The notes under the pieces: model-generated | What the model saw: only the letters and a program-made list of their open reading frames with translations | What the model was told of the DNA's origin: nothing | Database searches by the model: none | Assembly: GCA_943737045.1 (NCBI GenBank) | Contig: CALSFV010000076.1 | Coordinates: 344,501-408,500 of the forward strand | Source: Parapristionchus giblindavisi | Lineage: Eukaryota; Nematoda; Chromadorea; Rhabditida; Diplogasteridae | Direction of reading: 5' to 3' | DNA: 64,000 nt | Position numbers and translations under genes: made by a program | In this document: piece after piece, positions 1 to 10,799 of the stretch | Layout: every line of letters begins with the position of its first letter | Numbering within the stretch: position 1 is the stretch's first letter

Positions 1-829
1 TATTTCGTTGTTTGTGATCCAATATCGATAAAAATTGGATCATTATTCCATTTTACCATCTATACAAACATACTAAAAAATAAAGAGAAACGGTTGACTG
101 CGATGAAAGTTATTGCTGAAAAACCAAAATATCGTTAAATATTGGCCAGCACTTTACCGTGCAGGTATGCTCCGAAGTAGTCGTATACCTCAGTCATGTC
201 AAGAACAGCGGTGAAATATGTTTAAAACTACCAAATTTCCAAATTGACCGATTAGGGATTACTGTAGGTGCACACCATAATTACGATTTTCGTTATAAAA
301 ACGATTTGTTCACATTATTCATATTTTAAAAAAATTATGATTTTCAAACTGAAGATGTGTTATGATATTTAGAAGCGATTGAGCAAATAAAAAGTTGTAG
401 GCTTGTTATGGTGAAATAGTGAAAATTAATTAAATGTGAATTTTTTTTCGAAAATTCCCAATTCCAGCCTTCGTTGTCCGTTGATCAAAAAACTCACCTA
501 GACAATAGTTTCTTAGAATTAGCTAAGGTTTCGATTGAGCCCACTCCCGCATCGATTGGATTCGAAATAATTTTTTAGGAAAACGCGCCAAACCGTTGTG
601 TGGTCACCCCCTGAAGCGAATTTTCAATTGGAAGCAATTTCCATGTACCAGTGTACTTCACTCATGGAGCTTGTAATTATCACACATAAAACAGAAAAAT
701 TCATATTTCATCGATACCAAAAAATATTCCAGTTATTGAATTCTCTCAGATAGTGCTTTATATGATTCATGGTAAAGCTTATCAAGAATATGGGCAGCAG
801 TAGTGTACTAGCGAATCTCGCCGTCGTCT
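1..829. other. No gene recognised; AT-rich DNA
   Basis: I see no domain, splice chain or terminal inverted repeat here. The right end abuts the terminal part of a decayed mariner transposase on the minus strand. The stretch may be old transposon or intergenic DNA. Confidence 0.4.
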
Positions 830-915
830 CTTTTAGCTCTGACACAAGCCTTGAGTCTCTTCTCATATGCGACTGCCGATTCCCGCGAGTAATTGTCATC
901 GAGTTCGACCCATGA
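830..915 (-). pseudogene. Mariner transposase remnant, C-terminal piece
   Basis: Minus-strand translation gives a segment with a lysine-arginine-leucine-lysine-alanine-cysteine pattern (around YEKRLKACVRAK), the usual C-terminal block of mariner transposases. It continues the fragment at 2956-3790 and is separated from it by the FB1 insertion (925-2946) flanked by a 9-bp duplication. A stop follows soon after. The element is dead; no intact TIR was found. Confidence 0.6.
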
Positions 916-1102
916 CTTGAGAAGGGAGATCGATGGTTTTGGAATCATAATTTAGATACTGATCATTCAAGAACCGCGAAATTGTAACCCTCAGATTAAA
1001 ACTTTTATTTTATAACCGACTATTTGAATACCGATGAATGAGCAAAATTGATTTGTGCCCTTTTGTTATGTAATCTACGCGAAGGAAACGAGCATCCGTA
1101 AA

Positions 1103-1562
1103 CGACTTTTTACACCCCGACGATTTAGAACCGTCGATTGCGAACTGATTATTCTGGAAACGACTTTTTACACCCCGACGATTTAGAACCGTCAATCGCG
1201 AACTGATTATTCTGGAAACGAGTTTTTACACCCCGACGATTTAGAACCGTCAATCGCGAACTGATTATTCTGGAAACGACTTTTTACACCCCGACGATTT
1301 AGAACCGTCAATCGCGAACTGATTATTCTGGAAACGAGTTTTTACACCCCGACGATTCAGAACCGTCGATCGCGAACTGATTATTCTGGAAACGACTTTT
1401 TACACCCCGACGATTTAGAACCGTCAATCGCGAACTGATTATTATGGAAACGACTTTTTACACCCCGACGATTTAGAACCGTCGATTGCGAACTGATTAT
1501 TATGGAAACGACTTTTTACACCCCGACGATTTAGAACCGTCGTTCGCGAACTGATTTTTTTG
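1103..1562 (+). repeat. 58-bp tandem array, left arm of FB1
   Basis: About eight copies of a 58-bp unit containing CGACTTTTTACACCCCGACG followed by ATTTAGAACCGTC and CGCGAACTGATTATT. Copy starts at 1103, 1161 and 1219 fix the period. Copies differ by a few substitutions (CGACT/CGAGT, TCAATC/TCGATT). The array is inverted at 2477-2775. Confidence 0.9.
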
Positions 1563-1569
1563 GAACTAT

Positions 1570-1815
1570 TACCATGCGGAAGGCAACGGTTCACCACGTG
1601 TGCGATATCACTATGAGTTATTGTGAACTACCGTAATCTACCGTAACCCGGTTCGGTGGGTCAGATCAAGTGCGATGGGTCAGATTTTATTAAAACTTGT
1701 CGGAATAACCATCACATGTGCGATATTACTATGAGTTATTGTGAACTACCGTAATCTACCGTAACCTGGTTCGATGGGTCAGATCAAGTGCGATGGGTCA
1801 GATTTCACTAAAATG
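1570..1815 (+). repeat. FB core module array, left
   Basis: Two copies of a roughly 115-bp module reading TGTGCGATATCACTATGAG, then CTACCGTAATCTACCGTAAC, then GGTTCGGTGGGTCAGATCAA. The same module, with moderate divergence, makes up the inner arms of FB2 at 17.9-19.06 kb. Confidence 0.85.
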
Positions 1816-1989
1816 GGTCGGACACTAAATTGTGCGTTAGATTTGAGCAGCAGGGTGTGCGGGAAAGGGGTTTCAAAAAATCAAAAAAAAATTATTTGAA
1901 AAAAAATCTTTTGATCAGTGTAAATTTTTTATTGAAATTTTTTTAAAATTCTGTGTTTTTTTTATTTCATAACGGCAATTTCGACAATA

Positions 1990-2452
1990 TTCAGTGAATC
2001 CTGACACGTCGCACTTCATCTGACCCACCGAACCGGGTTACGGTAGATTCCAGGTTCACAATAGCTAATTAATCATGTCACGCACACGTATTGGCTATTC
2101 CGACAATTTTTATTAAAATCTGACCCATAGCACTTTGACTCACCTGACTCACCGAACCGGGTTACGGTAGATTACAGTAGTTTACAGTAGCTCATAATGA
2201 TATCGCACACGTAGTAGCCATTCCGACAAGTTTTAGTAAAATCTGACCCATCGCACTTGATCTGACCCACTGAACCGGGTTACGGTAGATTACGGTAGTT
2301 CACAATAACTCATAGTGATATCGCACAAGTGGTGGTTATTCCGACAAGTTTTATTGAAATTTGACCCATCGCACTTGATCTGACCTATCGAACCGGGTTA
2401 CGGTAGATTACGGTAGTTCACAATAACTCATAGTGATATCGCACACGTGGTG
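1990..2452 (-). repeat. FB core module array, right
   Basis: About four reverse-complement copies of the roughly 115-bp module seen at 1570-1815 (GGGTTACGGTAGATTACGGT and CATCGCACTTGATCTGACC). Asymmetric copy number between the arms suggests array expansion. Confidence 0.85.
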
Positions 2453-2476
2453 AACCGTTGCCTTCCGCATGGTAAT

Positions 2477-2775
2477 AGTTCCAAAAAAAATCAGTTCGCG
2501 AACGACGGTTCTAAATCGTCGGGGTGTAAAAAGTCGTTTCCATAATAATCAGTTCGCAATCGACGGTTCTAAATCGTCGGGGTGTAAAAAGTCGTTTCCA
2601 TAATAATCAGTTCGCGATTGACGGTTCTAAATCGTCGGGGTGTAAAAAGTCGTTTCAAGAATAATCAGTTCGCGATTGACGGTTCTAAATCGTCGGGGTG
2701 TAAAAAGTCGTTTCAAGAATAATCAGTTCGCGATCGACGGTTCGAAATCGTCGGGGTGTAAAAAGTCGTTTCTAT
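2477..2775 (-). repeat. 58-bp tandem array, right arm of FB1
   Basis: About five copies of the same 58-bp unit as at 1103-1562, in reverse complement. The two arms differ in copy number, so the arrays evolve by unequal exchange or slippage after insertion. Confidence 0.9.
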
Positions 2776-2955
2776 AGGATTGGTTTCAAGATGATATTAT
2801 CTATTCTCTAATTTCCATAATTAAGATTCTATATGAATTGATGCTAATTTGTCGATGTCATTACGACGGTTATAAAATAAATTTTCCAGAATCATTTCAA
2901 CTAAATCGTAGTTTCCTAAATTATGATTCTAAAACCATCGATCTCCCTTGAGAAG

Positions 2956-3790
2956 GGGAGCACTGAGGGAGTCGAGGGTCTGGTGCTTGATAGAGGACAT
3001 CTTGGCCTACAACACCTCCAAGCACTGCAGTCGAGGAGGTTGCTGATTGGGGGAGTTCGGAAGTAATTCAGTGTGATGGATTTTGTCGAGATCATGGGTG
3101 AAAAACCACGACTGGGTCAACTTTGTCATGTCATTGACGACAGAATCTTGCCGAAAGGTCTAGTGGTCCTGACCGAAGTGGGTATGGTATCGGAGTAGAA
3201 GCGCGTCTTCGATGATGTACTTGGTATAATATGCCTTATTGATCTAGACGCGTGAAGTGGCAAAACAAGAATGGACTTTCCAGTTGGGCAAACAGCAGCT
3301 AAAACCTTGGCGTATTGTGGAAGACTGATATGACCCATGACCCCAGCCGTCTTGTAGGATTCTTTAAGATCAGAGGCAATGATTCTGTTGTTCTCGATAT
3401 TCAGGTTGTCTTTGAAGGTAAGATATTATCTTCGCTCAACATCGTGCCGAAGTGCGCGGACCTGGCACAACGCATAAAAAGTTGAGGTCACCGTTCTCTG
3501 CGGAGCTTGATCTGTCGATCATTCGGTTCTAGCAGTTTACTGTACTTGTAAGGGAGAAAAGTCAGCTGAGACCTGAGGAGACGAAGAATGGAAGTGTTCG
3601 AGATATCGAGTCTCCAGATCGTAAACTTGTGATTTCGAAACACCATCTTTCGGATGGGATCTCGGTTTGTAGCGGTGGAAACTGAAATCGATCTACCTCT
3701 GCCCGGACGTTCCTTGTCAGTACCAAGATCTTGGTACACAATACCGGTATCGGATACATCCGACTCGTGAAAGCCGAGCTGATGAACTAT
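2956..3790 (-). pseudogene. Mariner-like transposase remnant, main part
   Basis: Read on the minus strand in several frames, this shows the order expected of a mariner transposase. First comes a DNA-binding region with a TDKERPGRGR linker around 3690-3720. Then there is a second HTH with TSILRLLRSQL and PYK (around 3540-3600). The catalytic part follows, with WTFRQDS and KLTQSWF (3085-3190) and a degraded NSPNQQP block where families have an NSPDLNPLD-type motif. The catalytic aspartates are partly lost and there are at least three frameshifts, so it cannot make an enzyme. FB1 interrupts its C-terminal end. Confidence 0.7.
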
Positions 3791-3890
3791 GACAATCTAC
3801 TCGTCATGATGCTGCAATAGGGGTTGCGCATTTGCATTGGGGGCCTGGGAATCATAATGGTGAAATCAGTTCGGGTAATTTTGGCGCACC

Positions 3891-4925
3891 CTGTAAATTC
3901 CAATTCTCTCCAAGTCAGTCTCATTCAACTCTCCTGTGCTGACTGGCGGCACGTCATCGTTTCTCTTACTTTATTATTTTATTCTATATTCACCTATTTC
4001 GTCATGCTTATGTAAATTCATTCAATTCTACGTTCAAGTCCAATATTCTTTCACATTATCTTTCTTATTTCATCACTGGTGGCAATAGCCTATCAGTCTC
4101 TACTTCCACTTCATTCTCCACCAGGGTTGTGCGGAAAATTTTCCGACCGGAACAATTTTCCGTTTTTTCCGACCCCTTTTCGGTAAATTTTCCGACCGGA
4201 AAATTTTCCGAAAAAATACCGGAAAACTGGAAAAAATTAAATGCTCTACAGAATAAAAAAATACATATGAAACACAACATTTGAAGATTTTTTGGTCACT
4301 TTTATCAGACTGGTCATAGTTCTTTCACATGATTCGATAATAATGATCAACAATCACGTATATGGCGTTGTTGTTCCTAAACGCGAACATTCAACTCCTA
4401 GGATTCTAACAAGCTTCACATTGTTCGTTTATATGTTTTTGGGTAATTGTTATCTTTTATTTGCTGCAAAATGATTTTTGATCATTCCTATGTATGCTTT
4501 GATCGTTTTCGAAAGAAATTGTTATATGATACACAAGAAAATGCGTTTTGCAGAAAATTTTCCGGATTTTCCGATTTTTCCGGTTTTTTCCGGTATTTTA
4601 GACCGGAAAAAAAGTTTTCCGAAATTTTTTCCGAAAAATATTTTCCGCACAACCCTGTTCTCCACGTTCCCCGCTTGCATTCACTGTTGTTTTATACTTT
4701 CGTGCTATCACTTATCGCCCTATACTTTCATGGTTTAATTACCCAAGTTTGAGGTAATCGCCTACAACGTCAAGAGCCCCGTCTCTCCGACTTCCCCTCC
4801 TACCAACTACAACCTTTATAAAGTTATGATCTAAGGTCAAAGGCCAAGTCCGACTTTCCCAAGTATCCTAATAATTAATAAATATAATAAATATCTATTC
4901 ACTCCAAGTTATTCTTGTTTATACA
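3891..4925 (+). mobile_element. Candidate 5' LTR of the BEL/Pao element
   Basis: A segment bounded by TGTAAATTCC and TTTATACA lies upstream of the BEL/Pao gag. It holds AATAAT/AATAAA-like signals near 4880, and a TATA-like CTTATAAATAGTG lies just beyond it near 4965. Without the hAT-like MITE inside, it would be about 500 bp, a normal LTR length. No second LTR was found in the window, so the boundaries and identity are tentative. Confidence 0.28.
4122..4657. mobile_element. hAT-type MITE
   Basis: A 536-bp palindromic element has TIRs starting CAGGGTTGTGCGGAAAA and perfect 8-bp duplications TTCTCCAC at 4114-4121 and 4658-4665. A CAGGG start with an 8-bp target duplication is diagnostic of hAT. 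The interior is a low-complexity mix of GGAAAATTTTCC-like runs with no coding capacity. A diverged relative lies at 46544-46962. Confidence 0.85.
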
Positions 4926-5036
4926 CGGGATACAAGGGTGACATACACATTCTACCCATCAGACTTATAAATAGTGACCACACGTCATTACATGGTGCAT
5001 ACGGTCTAATCATCCTACTATTCCGAGTCCAATAGT

Positions 5037-5200
5037 CCTACTTCGCAGACGATATAGGTCCTATTGCTGACTCCTATTCCGAATCCGAACGAAGCCTACT
5101 TCGCAGACGATATAGGCCCAAGTTCCTAATCAACTTCTTTCAAATATATTATCCTGAAATCATCCGAATCCAAATAAGTTCCTACTTCGCAGACGATATA
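5037..5200 (+). repeat. Three copies of a 22-bp repeat
   Basis: The unit CCTACTTCGCAGACGATATA(GG) occurs at 5037 and 5095, with a third copy starting 5181 whose end is displaced to 8345 by the palindromic element. It lies in the presumed LTR/leader region of the BEL/Pao element and could be a leader repeat. No coding role is visible. Confidence 0.6.
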
Positions 5201-5834
5201 CAGTAGCAGCCAAAAGTATTCGTACCCATATTTAGCAGTGTCATAACTTTTGACTCAGATGAGCACTCAGGCTCATGTTTTGGCAGGATACTATAGTACT
5301 AGAGTGCATCATATCCTACTCTCGTTGTTAGGATTCGTCGTCTTGTTATTGTGTAGCGATCCTGGAACCTCTCTGTACTTACTCATCAGTGATTATTTCC
5401 TCAGCGGGATTTTTCCGAGACTTGTCGTTAACAGGGTATGAACAACATTTACTGAGGAGTAGAATCCGCTATGCGATCCATTCGAGCTAATTCATTCCTC
5501 CGCGAAAATCAAAATTTCCGACACCCCTGAATTTGGGAAAAAATGTCATAACTTTGTGTTCAGTGTTGCTGTAGGCTCAAAATATGGTAGAGATAATTGT
5601 CCATGAGTGATACAAAACCAGGGCGAGTATGAGCTTGATCGGTTGAATTTTGAGAAATTTCGAAAATTAATTTTTATCATTTTTCGAGGTACAGGAAGTA
5701 CCTGCCTAGGTTACTTTATATTCTGTTTAGCAGGCAGATGTCTTCTATATATAGTAGACGACAGTTTACTATTGTTTCATGAAATATCGAGATCTTCGAG
5801 AGAAGTTATAGTTGGAGAAAAGAGGTAGAAAACA

Positions 5835-6032
5835 CACTGAGAGCAAACTTACCCAAATATGGGTAATAGATTTGCCAACTTACGATACTTGTGTACACGA
5901 TTTGCCCACATTCGGGCAAATGGTAGCCCAAAAACCACCGATTTGCCCATATACAGGCTAGCATTTGTCTGAATACGGGCAAATCGTTCGCCAACTAACG
6001 GCATTCGGGTAAATTTAATCTCTGTGCAGTAA
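5835..6032. mobile_element. Small MITE with TTTGCCC-rich interior, copy 1
   Basis: About 200 bp with repeated TTTGCCC/GGGCAAA words and weak terminal inverted repeats (ACTGAGAGCAAACTTACCC against CTCTGTGCAGT). The same sequence recurs inverted at 63774-63951. It sits at the symmetry centre of the larger palindromic element. Confidence 0.6.
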
Positions 6033-6651
6033 GAATTTTTTTCACGATATTTTCGAAATTCTTAGAATTTGTCCGATTAAGCTCAGACATTGCCACAACA
6101 ATTATCATGAAGAGGAAAGAAGATTCATATAATAGAATGGCTATCCATGCTCTTTTAGTCCCTGAAAATAATCAATTTACTTAATAGAAAATCGTGTCCT
6201 AACTATTTTCTACCTCTTTCCTCCAACCATAACTTCTCTCAAAGAACTCGATATTTCATGAAACAATAGTATACTGTCGTCTACTATATATAGAAGACAT
6301 ATGGCTGTTAAACAGAATGGAAATTAACCTAGGCAGGTACTTCCTGTACCTCGAAAAATGAGAAAAATTAATTTTCGAAATTTCTCAAAATTTGACTGAT
6401 CGGACTCATACTCGGTCAGACTTTGTATCACTCATGGGCTATCGCCTCTGCCAACTTTGGAACCTCCAGCTTCACTAAACACAGAGTTATGACATTTTTT
6501 CCCAAATTCAGGGGTGTCGGAAATTTTGATTTTCGCGGAGGAATGAATTAGCTCGAATGGATCGCATAGCGGATTCTACTCCTCAGTAAATGTTGTTCAT
6601 ACCCTGTTAACGACAAGTCTCGGAAAAATCCCGCTGAGGAAATAATCACTG

Positions 6652-8046
6652 ATGAGTAAGTACAGAGAGGTTGCAGGATGGAAAATAGCCCTCGTTAAGC
6701 CAATCCCTAAGAAAGGCAATGATAATTCCATTTCAAATTTTCGCCCTATCTCCTTGACTGCCACTTCGTCGAAAATTTTTGAGAAAATATTAATTGATAG
6801 TATTGTAGAATATCTCGAGCTAAACCATCTTTTTGATCCCTATCAAGCTGGTTTTAGAAGCCATAGGTCCACTTCAACCCAACTTTGTGAAACATATTCA
6901 AATTATGTGAAATATCGTTCCTGTAAGCTCTCGATAGACACTGTATTCTTTGATTATCAGAAGGCTTTTGATTCTATTGATCATCGTTTATTATTGTATA
7001 AGCTGTCCAACTTAGGTTTCTCTGACCATATTGTTTCTTGGTTCCGTTCGTATTTATATGGTCGCACTCAATCTATTGTTATTGATAATGTTCATTCTCC
7101 TCCATCTGCTGTTATTTCTGGTGTCCCTCAAGGTTCCAGTATTGGCCCACTCCTCTTTATTCTTTATATCAATGATATTTCATCTATCATTCCTCCATCT
7201 ATTAAGTACGGTATTTATGCTGATGATGTCAAAATTTATGGCCCTGTCCCTAAATGTACTGTAGATATTCAGATTGCAATTGATTGTATTTCTGAATGGA
7301 GCAGTCTATGGAATATGACCCTATCACCTTCTAAATGCTCCGTTATGCATTTTGGCCCACTTAAGAATAGAACCACCTATATCCTTAACGGTCATCCCTT
7401 ATCTACCAGTTCAATTATTAAGGACTTAGGTGTTTTCATGACCCCTAATCTTACCTTTAACCATCACATTTCTGTAATCTCTAAGAAGGCCCGTACCATG
7501 ATTAATATGATGTTCAAATCCATCTATTCTAACTCACCTCAATTATTCGTCAAAGCATATTGTGTTTATATTCGTCCCCTCCTTGAATCGTCGCCTATCA
7601 TTTTCAATCCTACCTCCAAATTATTGACCAATACTCTTGAAGATGTCCAGAGAAATTTTTCTCGTAGGCTGTTTTTCCGTTGCAAATTGCCCATATCCAA
7701 TCATTTCGATAGAAATTTTTACCTGAATCTGCCGACCCTTGAATATCGACGATTTATTAGAGATTTGCAATTTATCCATAGTACCATTCATGGCCATTAC
7801 GAGTACGACTATTCAAACCTTTTTGTTGTATCACCTCTTAACCGCGATCACAGATTTTCCCATCCTTACCGTATATCTCTCCCTTATCGTATTAATTCTA
7901 CATTATCTACCTGTGCATCTAGAGCAATAGATATATGGAACTCTTTACCCATCGAATTAGTTAAATCCCCACCATCCCCTTTCCGTGCAGGGCTAGTTAA
8001 GATCTCCCCAGATATAATTATCCCTTCTTCTAAGATTCGCCCATAG
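6652..8046 (+). CDS. LINE reverse transcriptase fragment (chimeric start)
   Basis: The ORF of 464 residues encodes the C-terminal two thirds of the ORF2 product of the LINE. RT motifs are clear: NFRPISL, VFFDYQKAFDSIDH (first catalytic Asp), SGVPQGSSIGPLLF, and the YADD box near residue 189. It also has the C-terminal NLPTLEYRR region and ends RP. Compared with the 54-57 kb copy it lacks the whole endonuclease and the first part of RT. The first nine residues come from the arm of the host MITE, so the ATG is accidental. It is open throughout, so the insertion is young. It would not be a functional retrotransposon protein. Confidence 0.8.
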   Translation: MSKYREVAGWKIALVKPIPKKGNDNSISNFRPISLTATSSKIFEKILIDSIVEYLELNHLFDPYQAGFRSHRSTSTQLCETYSNYVKYRSCKLSIDTVFFDYQKAFDSIDHRLLLYKLSNLGFSDHIVSWFRSYLYGRTQSIVIDNVHSPPSAVISGVPQGSSIGPLLFILYINDISSIIPPSIKYGIYADDVKIYGPVPKCTVDIQIAIDCISEWSSLWNMTLSPSKCSVMHFGPLKNRTTYILNGHPLSTSSIIKDLGVFMTPNLTFNHHISVISKKARTMINMMFKSIYSNSPQLFVKAYCVYIRPLLESSPIIFNPTSKLLTNTLEDVQRNFSRRLFFRCKLPISNHFDRNFYLNLPTLEYRRFIRDLQFIHSTIHGHYEYDYSNLFVVSPLNRDHRFSHPYRISLPYRINSTLSTCASRAIDIWNSLPIELVKSPPSPFRAGLVKISPDIIIPSSKIRP

Positions 8047-8186
8047 CTCCCAAACTGCCACTGTACCCAAAAACCCTCACCGATATCGCTACATTAGCGA
8101 CGGACATCCATCACTCCCTTTATGTACTTATTTTTCTTGTTATGCATATTATGATGGAATAAAGAAAGAAAGAAAGAAAGAAAGAT
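6676..8186 (+). mobile_element. 5'-truncated CR1/Jockey-like LINE copy
   Basis: Homology with the full-length LINE at 53-57 kb starts abruptly at GGAAAATAGCCCTCG and runs through the stop and 3' UTR to an (AAAG)n tail at 8158-8184. Arm sequence of the host MITE resumes at ATCGCTACACAATAAC. Abrupt 5' truncation plus a simple-sequence tail is the normal product of target-primed reverse transcription. The tail differs from the GATAAGATAATAAG tail of the full-length copy. Confidence 0.85.
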
Positions 8187-8485
8187 CGCTACACAATAAC
8201 AAGACGACGAATCCTAACAACGAGAGTAGGATATGATGCACTCTAGTACTATAGTATCCTGCCAAAACATGGGCCTGAGTGCTCATCTGAGTCAAAAGTT
8301 ATGACACTGCTAAATATGGGTACGAATACTTTTGGCTGCTACTGTAGGTTCCTATTCCGATTCAATCATTCATATATTCATTCATCATTCCGAGTATCCT
8401 ATATCCAACAGGAACTCTTATATTATACTATTCATTATTATCATCCAACTAGTATTCAACAAGACCCGCGTGGCAGGCAACAGTC

Positions 8486-9961
8486 ATGAAGAATACTAAT
8501 CACAGCACATACAAGTCCTACTATGACAAGCTCAAAACAGTTAGAGAAAACGTAATCATTCATTTCGATCAACTTAAGAAACATGTAATAAATATTGTAT
8601 CATGTAAATCAATGTCTAGTCATGAAGATCTAGGAGTAGAAGTAGACAAATCCGAAATAGATATTCGAGTAAATCTATCTATACTTCAATCTCAAACCAA
8701 TTCTCTTGAATCCAAACTCAATGCTATCTCTGATCCTCAAGTCAAAGCTCAAGAGGATGGTCTATTCTCTATGATTCTAAGAGGATATGACAACAATGGT
8801 CTACCTCTTGATCCATCCGATCTATCTTTACTTGTCGATAAACAACTAGCAATAGTAAGAATGGCTCTCAAAAACAACTCCGAGACTATCATCCGAAATC
8901 TAAAGATAAAGAGTGTTGCTACATCTATCAAAGAAGAAGATGAATTCCTCAATGCATCCGAGAGTCCATCAGTGACTCAGCCTAGACATGTACCTCTTCC
9001 TACTCTGACTATTCCGAAGTTTAATGGATACAATAGAGCTGAGTACAAAACATTCATCAAACTATTCCAATCCCTGATAATGAAGAGAGATAATCTAATC
9101 GATACAGAGAAACATCTATACCTAGAAGGATTCCTAGAGGGCAATGCTCTCAAGGTCATCAAACCTTATCCTAATGATGGCTCGTATCTCAAAGAAGCTC
9201 TCGAAGCATTAGAGGAAGAATACGGTAATGAAGAGGAAACATCATCTCAAGTCTATCAAGCCATCCATCGAATAAAGGCTATGTCCAACTATCCCAATGA
9301 TCAGATTGATCTAGCCCGAGAACTACTTGCTCTTGTACAACAACTCCAAGGTGAAGGAGAACAATCCCATCTATCATGCCTATTGATTATCGAGAAATTC
9401 GCCCCACAGTACAGAAGAAAACTGCATGAGGCGAATCAGAACTAAGATGCTATTGCTACTCTAAAATACCTAATCAAGTATATCCGATCTGAAATCCAAC
9501 TAAATCTTGCATCAGGAACTACAACTGAGTTCACTGAGATCAAAGATATCAGATCGAATAACAAGAGCAATTCATTCTACCGTAATCCATCATATCAACC
9601 ACAGAGAAATATCGAATTCTTCACTCCTGAATCATCTACAGTACCCCCATTCAATCAATACAGTAATCAATCATATCCTCATTTCACTCCTTATAACAAT
9701 CAATCATTCAATATCAATCCAGAACAACAATTCAATCAAAATCAATCCCAATTCCAACCCGAAAATAAACCATTCATTCAATACATCAAATGTGTTTATT
9801 GTGAAAAACATCCCAATCCATCTTCATGTAAAAAAGTTCCAATAATCAAAGACAGAGTTCAAATAGTTGACAAAAAGAAACTATGTCCACTCTGCCTATC
9901 ATCCGATCACATCAAGGGCGCTTGTTCCGCAAATGCCCACGCCCCGCCCCCTCCATCATAG
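8486..9961 (+). pseudogene. gag: BEL/Pao retrotransposon gag, one in-frame stop
   Basis: The translation has an N-terminal coiled-coil-like part, then (from about residue 170) the DUF1759-type gag region with LPTLTIPKFNGYNRAEYKTF and YLEGFLEGNALKVI, typical of BEL/Pao. One in-frame TAA (9443-9445) follows HEANQN. The same frame then continues through an Asn/Gln-rich stretch to two zinc-knuckle-like clusters: CVYC with a downstream Cys near 9790-9830, and CPLCLSSDHIKGAC near 9890-9925. The reading is then cut by the Merlin-like element at 9916. The expected protease is displaced to about 11.2 kb. No reverse transcriptase or integrase of this family is in the window, so the copy is dead. Confidence 0.75.
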
Positions 9962-10339
9962 CACTCCGTACTCTCTCATATCTCAATGCTCTCTCGTCCT
10001 CTCTCGCTCGTACTCTCTCATATCTTAACGCTTTCTCGCACTCTATTGCTCTTGATTAGCTAATGATTACCTAACAATACTATAGCAATAGGTGGGATCA
10101 AACAAGGTTTATCTCTTCCAATCAGTCCAATTATGTCATTATCGCTGTCTCCCGAGTCTTCTCCCAATTCCCCTAGCTCGCCGATTCTCTTCAGTGTTAG
10201 TTTTGGATCAACCGATTCTCCCGTCAAACCTACCGTACCAACGTCCCCACTTCCTAACCCTTCTCCGGCTGGTAGCTGGCCAGATTGGGAGGAACGATTA
10301 CCGCCCCACAGCGAAGCTCTATTTATTCAAAGGAGTGAA

Positions 10340-10620
10340 TTCTCGACAGCTAGAGATATTGCTGTCCCTTCCTAAGGATACACACGTTGAACAAATGATA
10401 AGTATGGGTTTACTTCCATCAAGCAAGACTTGTATGTGCGGTCGTACGATGAAGCTGACGGAAAACAAATAGAAATCAATTCTCATTGATTTTCATCTGC
10501 CCTGAGAGAACTTGTTACAAGAGTGTGTCAATTGCAAGAGGAACGATCTTTGATCACATGAAGCTACCGTACCAAGACGTCTTCAGAGTAATCTACGCAT
10601 TTTTTACCGATTAGCCTATT
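10340..10620 (+). pseudogene. ISXO2/Merlin-type transposase N-terminal remnant
   Basis: One frame reads a helical segment then GLLPSSKTCMCGRTMKL, which matches the N-terminal zinc ribbon seen in this transposase class (first CxCG pair). Another frame, after frameshifts, reads GTIFDHMKLPYQDVFRVIYA, matching the block that follows the second cysteine pair in these enzymes. The catalytic DDE/ISXO2 domain is missing. The Ser/Pro-rich ORF upstream (10133-10375) is out of frame and unrecognised. Confidence 0.55.
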
Positions 10621-10775
10621 CTTTTCATTAACTACCTATTAGCCTATTCCTTCATTCATTACCGATTACTTTGTTCTTCACTTCCTACCGATGAGTTCAT
10701 TTTTTATTCCATACCAATTAGCCGATTCTTTATTCATCACCGATTAGCTCATCCTTACACTACTCTTAATAAATA
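10590..10775 (+). repeat. Degenerate tandem repeat, TACCGATTAGCC words
   Basis: Five or six imperfect copies of a unit of about 30-36 bp containing ACCGATTAGCC/ATTCTTTATTCAT. It sits directly after the transposase remnant and ends in AATAAATAAATT near 10770. Confidence 0.6.
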
Positions 10776-10799
10776 AATTTATACAATCATTGCAGTTAT

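Larger units (their letters stand above)
925..2946. mobile_element. Foldback element FB1
   Basis: A 2.02-kb element starts GGAGATCGATGG and ends with its reverse complement. It is flanked by the 9-bp direct repeat CTTGAGAAG at 916-924 and 2947-2955. Each arm has a short TIR, then an array of a 58-bp unit, then an array of a roughly 115-bp unit, and the arms are inverted around a loop of about 150 bp (roughly 1830-2000). No ORF is present. This is the classical foldback architecture, and the 8-9 bp target duplication is what P-superfamily, Merlin and hAT enzymes make; I cannot say which one moves it. Confidence 0.85.
5201..8344. mobile_element. Palindromic Tc1/mariner-type MITE with nested insertions
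   Basis: The TIRs start CAGTAGCAGCCAAAAGTATT and the flanking TA is duplicated (5199-5200, 8345-8346), as in Tc1/mariner. Left and right arms are inverted copies of roughly 630 bp (compare 5201-5830 with 6200-6675 and 8187-8344). Two later insertions are nested: a small MITE in the centre (5835-6032) and a 5'-truncated LINE near the right end (about 6676-8186). A third transposable element has therefore been targeted twice. A diverged internal copy of the same arms lies at 23326-24475. No transposase is encoded. Confidence 0.8.

Noticed and set aside
1100..2775. Regular repeats that resemble a CRISPR array
   Set aside because: The 58-bp units are contiguous with no unique spacers and are mirrored in the opposite arm; they belong to a foldback transposon.
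4065..4752. Overlapping Phe/Lys-rich open frames around 4.1-4.75 kb
   Set aside because: They are translations of the GGAAAATTTTCC interior of the hAT-type MITE and flanks.
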